Shown here: piece by piece, positions 1-9,800 of the stretch | How the letters are laid out: each line of letters begins with the position of its first letter | Numbering within the stretch: position 1 is the stretch's first letter | Source of the DNA: Bolinopsis microptera | Taxonomy: Eukaryota > Ctenophora > Tentaculata > Lobata > Bolinopsidae | Assembly: GCF_026151205.1 (NCBI RefSeq) | Contig: NC_087073.1 | Span: forward strand, 19,434,837-19,498,836 | Direction of reading: 5' to 3' | Length of the DNA: 64,000 nt | The notes under the pieces: model-generated | Database searches by the model: none | Told to the model about the DNA's origin: nothing | The model's input: the letters and a program-made list of their open reading frames with translations, nothing else | Made by a program: the position numbers and the translations under genes

Positions 1-1416
1 CCTTTTTGTTTGTCTTTGGACGACTTGAAATCCGTATCAGACACCTTGTCTCTCTACGATCTAACAAAGAGGTCTCTTGAGATTGGTGTCGAGTTTACGA
101 AACCAGAAATTATTGGTGATCGTAAAACATTTTCATATGAAAGGACAAATTCTGGCTTTATTGGGCATGCTTATCAAAGCTTAGAACTGTTCGATGATGA
201 GCAGATGCCATCTAGTTTGGGTGGTGCAATCTTTTCTTTAGTCAGTTACAATAACTACAATAGATTAAAAGATCGCCAGTCAAGTTTTAACGAGGTCTTG
301 CTCCCTCAATCAGAACCAGTTGCACCGTCCCAAGAAATTAGCGATTACTCAAATTGTGAGCCAAGCGAAATAAGGGCATCATCTGGAAATGTGATAGATG
401 ATCAGTTAAACTTGGATGATATAAATTTACATATCTCTAACATGCATTCAAACTCTTCCGCATCTACATCAAACATCTCAGCTGAATTATTCAAGGAACC
501 GCTGATGTTTCAGTCTCTTGCTAACAGCTCCTCCATCGGTGATCCTGATCTTGTTTGTGACACAATCCCTTTTCCAGTGACAACATCATCTAATATCCCG
601 ACGACATCACCTTTATCCGCTACTCTTGATGTAAACACACGCCCTAATACCAATCCTGTTGCTACGGCAGGAGGAAGTACTGACACCAGCTCCGGTACTG
701 ATCATAATCGCAGTGATGAACTTCCTCCATGGGGCTTGGAGGTTATTGGGGATCTCGCAAACTATTTACGGAAGAAGGGAGCTTTTCCGTCGATCAGATA
801 TCATCCAGTCGAGCACACAGATGTTAACAATCGACCTGTTTTCTCTGACACTGTTACATTTCAGATAGATTCTTGTGAGTATAAATTCCCCGAATCTCCG
901 GGATCCACTCGTTTCATTAAAAAGTCGGATGCTAAAAAGAACGTTGCATATCAAGCATGTAAAGCCCTGAATGTGTATGATGATGGAAATAAGGACGATG
1001 AAATTGAATCAGATGTACCTAATCTTATGGGGGCATCGCCTGATAAAAATCAAAGTGAACTACCTTCTCAAGCATTAAATGTTGACGAAAATTTACAAAG
1101 TTTAGATGCGGTAGACCCCCAAAATCTCGATCTTGGACATGAAGTGTTACCTTCCAACCCAGATGACAGTGGTCTTCCTCCTGAGGGTTCAAATGTTGTT
1201 GGAAAGCTCAACGAACATTTACAATCTTTACATGCGCTGCACACTCTAAAATGGTCAAATGAAATTGGTATAGAATATTTTTCAGTATCTTTATCGTTTA
1301 TGATCAACCAAACTGAATACAGTTTTAGATCTTCAAAAGAGTTTTTTAATAAAAAAGATGCTAAGAGAAGCGCGTTTTATAATGCTTGTAAAGATTTAGG
1401 GTTGTACAAAAGTTAG
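1..1416 (+). CDS. 3' part of a protein with two dsRNA-binding-like domains
   Basis: The frame is open from the left edge of the window to a TAG at 1414-1416, so the true start lies outside and this is a partial gene. About 470 residues are visible. Two segments, roughly residues 239-322 and 393-468 counted from base 10, resemble the dsRNA-binding fold. Each has an N-terminal helix, beta strands and a basic C-terminal helix; the two helices contain the patterns KKSDAKKNVAYQACKAL and NKKDAKRSAFYNACKDL, like the SKK-AK helix of that family. The segment between them is Ser/Thr/Asn-rich and acidic, probably disordered. The RNA-contacting basic residues are only partly kept, so dsRNA binding is inferred. 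An AATAAA at 1464-1469 fits a polyadenylation signal. I do not recognise the protein family. Confidence 0.55.
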   Translation, partial: PFCLSLDDLKSVSDTLSLYDLTKRSLEIGVEFTKPEIIGDRKTFSYERTNSGFIGHAYQSLELFDDEQMPSSLGGAIFSLVSYNNYNRLKDRQSSFNEVLLPQSEPVAPSQEISDYSNCEPSEIRASSGNVIDDQLNLDDINLHISNMHSNSSASTSNISAELFKEPLMFQSLANSSSIGDPDLVCDTIPFPVTTSSNIPTTSPLSATLDVNTRPNTNPVATAGGSTDTSSGTDHNRSDELPPWGLEVIGDLANYLRKKGAFPSIRYHPVEHTDVNNRPVFSDTVTFQIDSCEYKFPESPGSTRFIKKSDAKKNVAYQACKALNVYDDGNKDDEIESDVPNLMGASPDKNQSELPSQALNVDENLQSLDAVDPQNLDLGHEVLPSNPDDSGLPPEGSNVVGKLNEHLQSLHALHTLKWSNEIGIEYFSVSLSFMINQTEYSFRSSKEFFNKKDAKRSAFYNACKDLGLYKS

Positions 1417-1674
1417 ATTGACTGATATGTTGTTGAATGTCCACAGTTTTTATTTGCTTATTTAATAAACAAAAATTGGTTACTCATGTGCATACTTATT
1501 GTTTTGGTAATAGTGTTTCATTTAGGTTTAATTTTGCATGGTATTTTAAATGATATGTACTAATCCACTGTAAGTTCCGTTTTTCTTTGATTTAATTGGT
1601 GACTCATAGATTTGGATTCTGGTTGGGAGGTGGTGCATATTTTCTGGTACATGACAGCAATAAACCAATAAGCC

Positions 1675-1753
1675 TATGAGTATTGCTGAAAGCACAGTGT
1701 AAGGCCTACACGGACCGCCTCTAACTAGTCAATCCCTGTTTACATGCCGTGTA
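1675..1753 (+). repeat. 79-bp direct repeat, copy 1
   Basis: This block is repeated without a mismatch at 1953-2031, 278 bp downstream. It begins TATGAGTATTGCTGAAAGCA and ends ATGCCGTGTA. The sequence between the copies is unrelated, so this is not a simple tandem array. It may be the pair of ends of a small element or a recent segmental duplication. Confidence 0.8.
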
Positions 1754-1952
1754 GCAGGGGACTAGAAAGAGCTAAACTAGTAAGCGGGGCATAGCCAATA
1801 CACTATACTTCCATCATTGAGTATATTACCAACCAGAAGGAAAATTTCCTTGTGTTTGGAATCTACCAAGACGAAAGTTGTACAATCCAGCGAAATTCCG
1901 AAGAATCATTCCAGTAGACTAGGCGCATTGCAACCACAGCCACGGAAATACT

Positions 1953-2031
1953 TATGAGTATTGCTGAAAGCACAGTGTAAGGCCTACACGGACCGCCTCT
2001 AACTAGTCAATCCCTGTTTACATGCCGTGTA
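1953..2031 (+). repeat. 79-bp direct repeat, copy 2
   Basis: Identical to 1675-1753 as read by eye. Confidence 0.8.
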
Positions 2032-3217
2032 TAATCCGCTTTTACGATTGACCTATAAAACCCTTACCCCAGAATCAATGTTACGACATCACGTGTAAAA
2101 AATATGCTTCACCTCCCCATCAGAATCCACATAATATAACTGAATTTTCAATGGAGTTTCAGTATGGATAGATAACAGATGTGACATTATATTATGTTGA
2201 TGCCGCTTCTAACAGATCAACAATTGTGTTCCCATTGTTGCTGGCTGTTAAAATTTCAAAATGAATTAAAGACACTCAATTGATTGTAAACTTTTAAAAA
2301 TATTTTGTTGATGTTAACTGGTCATTCCAGCTCAATACTACGATAGGGGGGGTACCAATGGCATAAATGGCATAATGGAGAATTGGCCAAACAAAATTTC
2401 CATTTATGCCATGAAATTTCTATGCCATTTGATGAATTTTATGCCATTTTTCTCCATTCTATGCCATTCGAAATATGAAATTTTAAAACTTTGAACTGAG
2501 AATTTAATTTAACGAATTGTCTGCACCCCACTAGTACTGTCCACCTTTATCTCTATTTATTGTACTACACCATCTATTTTCACCCATTAAATTCCTCAAA
2601 ATATCCCTAGCAATGGGCATTATTGATTATAATTACGTTCAATGTATATCAATATGATATGATGATTTGGTTGATTGTGGACAAGTGACCGAGCAGTATG
2701 GCATAGTACACGCTACACACCGTATAACAGAGAGGACAGTCGACTGAATGCTCCCAGTCAATCGGATATCCAAATTAACAGTGGAAAACTGTAACATTAC
2801 CAACTCGATTAAAATATTATTTGTTAATGATGTGTACAGATGTATCGTGTCGGGACCGTGTTCATATAGAATGTTTTGAAATTTAAACATATTCACAAGA
2901 TTGATAATGATCTGTGTTTCGAATGGGTAGCCTCTTAAAAATAATATTCATTGATATCTCGATGAACCTGTATATTAGTATTACATAGCAGTTCACCAAA
3001 TGACCTGAAATACTTGCTTCCTATTATACAAAATTATGATGACATAATATTTTGCTTAAATATCTTCATATTCACTGCTGCATGGCAACATAGCACTCCT
3101 TAATTAGTTTTCTATAATAACGTTAATCTAGTATAATCATTGTAGGCTTTTGAACATCTCACAATTTGGGCTGTAGGACTGTAGAGCGGGGGACTGTATG
3201 ACGTACTTGCATTGGTC

Positions 3218-4895
3218 AAAAGTAGGACCCAAGAGCGGAGTCAAATCGCCAGGGTAGGAATCTAGAGCGGAACCCCCTTACCGGAACCATACTATAAGGA
3301 CCCTAGAGTGGAGTCAAATCGCCAGGATAGGACTCTAGAGCGGAACTCCCTTACCGAAACCATACTATGAGGACTCTAGAGCGGTACCCACATGTAAATT
3401 TTGGACCGGTTAGAAATTTGAGATCGGACTGTAGAGTGGACTTGGTCGGAAGATTGAAATCAGATTAGATGCAACTCGTGATTGATTATTATAATAGTGA
3501 GATTAGAATAATTCATGGAGTTGTTGAAGCAGAAAATTGTCCTAGATTATTTATATTATACATCATATCATATTGTAATTTTTAGATACGTTAGACAATT
3601 GTTCGGTATAAACTTCTTCCATTTGACTGAAATATCCTGATGCTACTCTAAAATGCAAAAAGATTCTTTGATAAAGAGGTATAATTATGAACTGGTCGAT
3701 GTGATTTCGCTAAGCGAAATACCGACCAAGTACGTGCATGTGCACTCAAGCAGATCATTTAGGAATGAGGATCTCATCGCGTGACACTTTAGCACCTACT
3801 AAGGGTATCTCATGTTCAGTCTAGTGACAGGGTATGTTCCAGATCAGATCCCATCGCATAGCGGTTCTTGTTAGTGATTTCGATAGTGCAGTATAAATGT
3901 CACAGAGAATTTAGTTTAGTATATCACATTCGATTCCTACTCCTCTTTACAACTATCTACAATATGCTGAGTAACAAGGCCGTCTTCATCCGGGGACAAA
4001 CAGCTGAGATGGGTACGGGAGAACGGACTGAAGAAGGACTACGACGAAGGAATTAACGACCCCCTTACCAATTCCTGGACTTCAGGTCCTGTTCGAGTGT
4101 GGATACGTAGACTTATGCACTATGCAGCTTGCCTTTCTCCCAGTGGACGATGTTCTCCCTTCTTTCATGGAGCTCCTAGATCTTATACCCTCCCACCTTG
4201 GCCTCGACGACTTCCTTAACTACTTCATAAACCTGCCCGCTTTCCTCCGCAATCCTGGAACCTCGTCGACCGGACTACCTGCAACTTCAACTACGCAGAG
4301 GCCTTCAACAGAAAGTTTGCAGCAATGTTGGGACACTCTTACCCAACTATCTGGACCTTTCTTCAAGCCGTCTACATAGAACAGTCCGCTACAGATGAGA
4401 TGATGCTCAAGGAGAGTTACGGGGATGCTCCTCCTGCAAAACGTGCCCGTCAGCGTACCAAGGACAGCCGACTGGCACATTTAGTAAAAGTCTACGACGA
4501 TCATGACATTGTCTCACTCTCCCACCTTGACATGTTGAGGAACGTGATGGTCGAGGAACTGAGTGAACTATTCTAAGATATTTGATTCGCAGTATTAATG
4601 TATAATAAGTTGTATCAATTCTATCATCATTATGTGACGACTATTATTAATCATTGATTAAAAAACATAGCTCAATCTTCAAAACTTTACTCTCAAATTT
4701 CTAACCGCTCTAAAATTTGCATGTGGGTACCGCTCTAGAGTCTTCATAGTATGGGTCCGGTAAGGGAGTTCCGCTCTAGAATCCTACCTTGGCGATTTGA
4801 CTCCGCTCTAGGGTCCTCATAGTATGGGTCCGGTAAGGGGGTTCCGCTCTAGAGTCCTACCCTGGCGATTTGACTCCGCTCTAGGGTCCTACTTT
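3218..4895 (+). mobile_element. MULE-like DNA transposon with ~205-bp inverted repeats
   Basis: Left arm 3218-3423 and right arm 4691-4895 are inverted copies of about 205 bp with some mismatches. Each arm consists of short internal repeats around the motif CTAGAGCGG. Between them lies a decayed transposase C terminus (4032-4576). Long inverted repeats around a MULE-type transposase are typical of Mutator-like elements. A clear 9-10 bp target duplication was not found. It lies inside the larger composite element. Confidence 0.6.
4032..4576 (+). pseudogene. MULE-type transposase C-terminal fragment, frameshifted
   Basis: From about 4032 to about 4240 one frame reads a typical transposase stretch that includes ALAFLPVDDV-like residues (QLAFLPVDDVLPSFMELLD). 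The continuation, WNLVDRTTCNFNYAEAFNRK followed by HSYPTIWTFLQ, is in a different frame from about 4245 to the stop at 4576. The N-YAEAFNRKF and HSYPTIW motifs correspond to the conserved C-terminal part of MULE/FLYWCH-associated transposases, where a T-N-N-EGWH-like motif precedes HP-IW. The frameshift and the absence of the upstream catalytic DDE region make this a dead remnant. The basic tail PPAKRARQR looks like a nuclear localisation signal. Confidence 0.6.
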
Positions 4896-5028
4896 CGAAT
4901 TTGCTTTTCTTGAATAGTCAAATGTTTGGTATATTATTATTAAGAAACTGTTTACACCATTGAAATATTCAAAACCCCTAAAAGAAATCAAGTCATCCTA
5001 AAATGGTGATCAGTACAGATCAAGACAG

Positions 5029-6402
5029 CTAGAGTGACAATTTGATTCTCCAAGCAACTCTATCATCGGCTAATATCTTAAGCTTATTAAGATCATTCAA
5101 AGAGTTAAGTTTTAAACCTCTACGGGTCAAATCATTCACAATAATCTTGAACAAATTCTTACGATGCGCACCGACGCGCCCTTTACAGTTTGTTGTGACA
5201 GCAAACTTTAACGCTAATGCAGCGGGGGAGTCATCAGCACTACGCAAGATATGACCTAGGAGCTTCCACCTTGCTTTAGGGACACGATCTGATAGCTTTA
5301 CTGAGTTACATCTTAGGTATAAGTTTGCATTGGATATTGTTCCATGAGGCCAATAAATGTTCAGTAATGATCTAAGGTGTTTTCTATGGCAAATGTCTAG
5401 TTTTTCTAGTGACTTTGCAGTAGGACACCAACTACTGCAATTGTACATGATGATTGATACAATTTGGGCTTCGTATACTGCTATCTTTCTGGTAACGGAG
5501 ATATTCTGCTGAGACCAGATCTTGGTGAACTTATAGAAGGCATTGTTCCCAGCAATGCATCGAGCAGCTATATCACTTTCACTACACAACAATGACCCGA
5601 GAATCTTACTCTTCCGCCAATCTTCATTTCCACGTAACATGGTATCATCACGACCAGGGATTGTTTCCCCAACAGGAGCGAGGAAAACATGGGTAAATTC
5701 TGTTTTCTCTGTGTTAATGAACAGGTTAAACTCCTTGAAGACTTCCTTAGCTATTGGTAGGATAGCTTCTAAGGATTCTTTTTCCACGTTCATGAAGTTA
5801 CAATCATCTGAATACGCTGACTCCAGTGGCATACCTTCATTTGAAATAGGGGGATTGGGTATGTGTGGGGGAGACTCTGCAAGTCGATGGCGTAGTTCTA
5901 TAAGAGCTCCTGCCAGGACAAGAGTGAAAAGCTTGCCGGAGAGACTGTCGCCTTGAAAGGACCCAAGAAGACTCTCGAATACAGCAGATAGTTCTCCTTC
6001 CACTCTGACCTTGAGCATGGTGTTGGTTAAGAGGAGTCTTACTAGTCTGAGGTCGTCGTCTGTGCATCCAGCTTTGACAAGAAGGTTGAGTATTGTCTGG
6101 CGTTTGATTGTGTCAAATGCTCGAGACATATCTATGCCCATCTTGTGATACTGGAAGTGTTTACGCGTGACAACTGATATCAACATCCGCTCAGCCCACA
6201 CTAGATCACCACAACTTCTACCATGTTTGTACCCCGCCTGCGTGCTACCAGTGAAAGCATCAACTTTGTCTTCAATTCTCTTCAGTACAATCATGGATAA
6301 TATCTTACGAGCACCATTTGATAGACATAGAGGTCGTAGACTAGTGACAGGACCAGCTGGTTTGCGAGGTTTCGGTAAGGGTATATGTTTGATATAATAC
6401 AT
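5029..6402 (-). CDS. LINE-type reverse transcriptase, no endonuclease
   Basis: An uninterrupted 457-residue frame begins almost at RT motif 1 (YIKHIPLPKP). It shows DMSRAFD near residue 91, QGDSLSG at 150-156 in place of the commoner QG-SLSP, and YSDD at 197-200 as the catalytic box. A thumb/connection region follows, with a WRLLGHILR-like segment (RWKLLGHILR). A TGA lies directly upstream, and no endonuclease or N-terminal domain is present, so the element is 5'-truncated or RT-only. The reading frame is open and may be recent. It lies inside the composite element, antisense to the MULE fragment. The family belongs to non-LTR retroelements; the clade is not assigned. Confidence 0.75.
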   Translation of the reverse strand: MYYIKHIPLPKPRKPAGPVTSLRPLCLSNGARKILSMIVLKRIEDKVDAFTGSTQAGYKHGRSCGDLVWAERMLISVVTRKHFQYHKMGIDMSRAFDTIKRQTILNLLVKAGCTDDDLRLVRLLLTNTMLKVRVEGELSAVFESLLGSFQGDSLSGKLFTLVLAGALIELRHRLAESPPHIPNPPISNEGMPLESAYSDDCNFMNVEKESLEAILPIAKEVFKEFNLFINTEKTEFTHVFLAPVGETIPGRDDTMLRGNEDWRKSKILGSLLCSESDIAARCIAGNNAFYKFTKIWSQQNISVTRKIAVYEAQIVSIIMYNCSSWCPTAKSLEKLDICHRKHLRSLLNIYWPHGTISNANLYLRCNSVKLSDRVPKARWKLLGHILRSADDSPAALALKFAVTTNCKGRVGAHRKNLFKIIVNDLTRRGLKLNSLNDLNKLKILADDRVAWRIKLSL

Positions 6403-6815
6403 TTCTATTTTCTTTATTTGTCATATGAATCTTTAAAGATCATTCCAAGCGTTATAAAACATGAAACATGTCTCTTATTCAAGTACTAATAATATTTGCG
6501 AATTTAAAATCATCCTAAAGGTCAAATACGAAGAGCTAAATTCATGGCATAAATTGGCATAAATGGAGAATTGGCCAAACAAAATTTCCATTTATGCCAT
6601 GAAATTTCTATGCCATTTGATGAATTTTATGCCATTTTTCTCCATTCTATGCCATTGGTACCCCCCCCCCCCCTACGATAGTATACGTACAGATTCGAAA
6701 TCAGTGCCGTATACCTGTTGTTGAATTACTTTAAAAAGACTAATTTAACTGATTTCACTTCTCCTTTGCTAGAATTTCTATAACAACATTTTCAGATAAA
6801 GCACAGTAAGATATC

Positions 6816-9800
6816 ATGTCTATGACAACATCCTTAGACCCTTCTGAAGTTACTATGCCAACATCCTTAGACCCTTCTGAAGTTACCATGACAACTTCAT
6901 CAGACCCTTCTGAAGTCAATACAGGTGAGAATAATTTCTTATTTCTTTCAATTCTGTTAATTCTCAGCATATATTTTAAAAGAAATATCATTGCTGCAAT
7001 GCCCCCCCCCCCCCCCCCCCCATGATGACATGTCCCCCATTATTACAAGGCAGTGATGACGAGGACGAGGTGTTGCATCAGCTAGATGTCTACATCAGCA
7101 GATCACTGGGAAAGTTACTTCTTGCACAGTACCCGCTACGTCCCACGTACAAACCATATCAGAATGCGTCACGAGAGAGTGTGCGCATGCGCCCTGTGCA
7201 GTGTGAACTTGAGGTGGACATGAAGATTCAGAGTAATCCTAACAAACCTGCCCAGGTAGACTTAACATGTTCAGCTTGAGTGTCACAATATCTTCTTATT
7301 TATCTACGCTTATCTCAACTGAATGCTAAACTTTTCCAAGTTCTTATATATATCCAAAGTTGACTCTGATATTAACAGTTCACAATAACCTCCACCAGAT
7401 CCAGAAACTGACGGTATCCCAGCGCCCCATGTTGAAGCCACACAGCGCTATAGGTCTGGTCCGTGGTAACGAGCTGCATCTCACCCCACTGGACAGCATC
7501 GTGCAGCTTACTCCTTCCTTCGACCACATCGACAAACGGTAAACTTTGTCTTGATTGTGAAGGAATTTAAGGGTTGTTGTTTGGGTAATATTTCCGTTAT
7601 GAACATTGTTTTATAGCCACGGTTGTAGGTCGAGGAGTCTTCTTTCCTGCAGTTCATTCTATTTAAATTTACAGTAGAGAGTTTCTAAAGTCTCAAGCAA
7701 AAATAATTGTATTGATAGTTTTTCCTACTATCCATCACGCTAAAATATGGTTTGTTAGTGTAGCAGAAGATGCAAAGCTCAATGAAGTTGATCCGCCCGA
7801 AGCTTCCTCGACACAATCCATCACTCGCAAGTTCACTAAAGTTGAATCTGACAGAGATAAGGCTATCAGACTATCTTCCTTTCAAAATATACAGGTATTT
7901 CAAACTTTCAATTATCAACGGCACCTCCAATTTAACTGGAGATTTTAGTTTTTACGTCAAATGATTAAGGATTATTAAATTAGACTGTCAGAACGAAATA
8001 TTTTCATCTTTTTTGTACGTTTGCGCTATAATACAGCTTCTTACAAATATTGTATACTAAGTATTACACTAAAGATAGCCATATTTAGGCTTGTGATCGC
8101 TGAATAATATTGTGTAATGATAGAATTACACTTCGTCCTTTGATCACATTGAGATTTTTGTACATTTTGAAAATGTACCACAACGTACCACTCTTGCAGC
8201 AAGAGCGCCAGAGTGAGTCGTGGGTACCTTGTGATTACAGAGCTCCAGAACACCCCTACGCAGCTGGACAGAAACGGGCGATGCTCAACAAAAAGGGTCA
8301 GTACGGTACTGGCAGTACCACTTAATTAGCTAAATGGTTTTATACTATTATTGGTAGTTTAGAGAGCGCTGCAGTATGTGGTTTGCTCAAGAATATACAT
8401 ATTTACTATACAATATACATATTATATATTATATTTGATATATGTTTATATACATGTTTATATATAAACATTAAACATATATTATATTTGATATTGTACT
8501 TAGCGCTGTTCGTCTGATTCAGATAGTCAGATACTGTATACTTGCTTCACTTTTAGTTGTGTTTGTAATCTTCATTTCCTCTCGACCACAGAAAAGAAAG
8601 GGATATCAGGGATGGAAGTAAGCAAATCAAAGTACCTGGACATGTTTTTACCGGAGATTTCGTCTGAAGATTTCTCTGACAATAACAAATACGGACTCCG
8701 GGACCTCCCTAAACTTTCTACCGCTAAACAGGTTTGGTAATATATTTCTCCTCGGCATAATTCGTGTTTTTAGGACCAGTAAAAGTTTTGAATTTTGTAA
8801 CTCATAATTTTACAGTGCACTTTTAGTTCGTAACGTTATGTAACATACCGGTATGTAACATACCGTATGTTAGTAATCATCACATATAACAACTTAACAA
8901 TGAGTCTAGCCCCGACGCGATGAGGGCTAAAGTGGGAGGTTAAACGCTCAACTCTAAAATTAGCTCTACAGTCTACATCGGTAATATTATAATTAAATAA
9001 CATTCATAATGTTACCCCGAGGGTCTTTCAGGTGGAGTCTCTGATGAGAAACGCTCAAGTATTGAGATTTGCAGAAATCTGTCAGATCTTACCATCGATA
9101 CCCAAGTCAGACATTCTAACGGAGCTACAAAGCTCAGCTCATCTTGTTCAGGTGACAACTCTCGTGCTTTTGTTAATTACCATTCGCATTATTGAAATTT
9201 CTTTTAGTAATTTAAGTCAAGTTGAACTCGAGTCCATAATTTCAGTGACAATAGTTTCGATTTTTCCTTGAGATTGTGCGTTAAGGTGCGGCAACGTGTT
9301 TACTTTGAAACAAGCCACATTGAGAGCTTATAATATATCTGCAGAACTTGTGACTGAACCAATCTAATATCCTTAGACTGAGGTCACGTGACAATACAGC
9401 ATCTTTAGTTGCATATAAAGTGATCTATCCCACATCATGTAGTGCACAAAGTTGAACATTTTCGACAGCTTTACCAATTTGAACCGCTGTTGTAGAACAA
9501 ACGTGAGACCGTTTTGTCAAATTATACTAAATCAGAGCTCTCTTTTATGTTAAAACTTAAACCTTATCCAGGGAAGTTGGGTGATTTCCTCCAAAATGTT
9601 GTACCCAAAAGGAAGTAGATCAGATCAAACGGGAGTACCAGCCGAGCTTATGGTACGACATCGCAACTTTATACTGTGCTGCTTTGTGCAAAACCCCCTG
9701 TTAAAAAGGAAACACCTGCAAACCATCTGCATCAGCAAGATTCACCCCTCAGAAATAGAAGAGATACTGAAACAGGTTACGTCATCCTACGCCCTCGATA

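Larger units (their letters stand above)
1417..2337. other. 3' flank with no gene
   Basis: AT-rich, no supported coding region. It holds the 3' UTR of the dsRBD-like gene and a 79-bp direct repeat listed separately. Confidence 0.5.
2338..6681. mobile_element. Composite element with G-run and C-run ends and a target-site duplication
   Basis: The left end reads CTACGATAG then a G run then GTACCAATGGCATA. The right end reads TATGCCATTGGTAC, a run of 13 C, then CTACGATAG. The nine flanking bases are the same on both sides, as expected of an 8-9 bp target duplication, and the ends form an inverted repeat starting in the G tract. Each end also carries the same ~120-bp block in direct orientation (2352-2468 and 6544-6660), and each block is itself partly palindromic, with ATGGCATAAA facing TTTATGCCAT. 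Inside lie a MULE-like transposon (3218-4895) and a minus-strand reverse transcriptase ORF (5029-6402). Ends beginning GG with an 8-9 bp duplication would fit Merlin-type DNA transposons, but no matching transposase is visible. Confidence 0.6.

Noticed and set aside
5543-5956. 137-codon plus-strand frame
   Set aside because: Antisense shadow of the reverse transcriptase ORF at 5029-6402.
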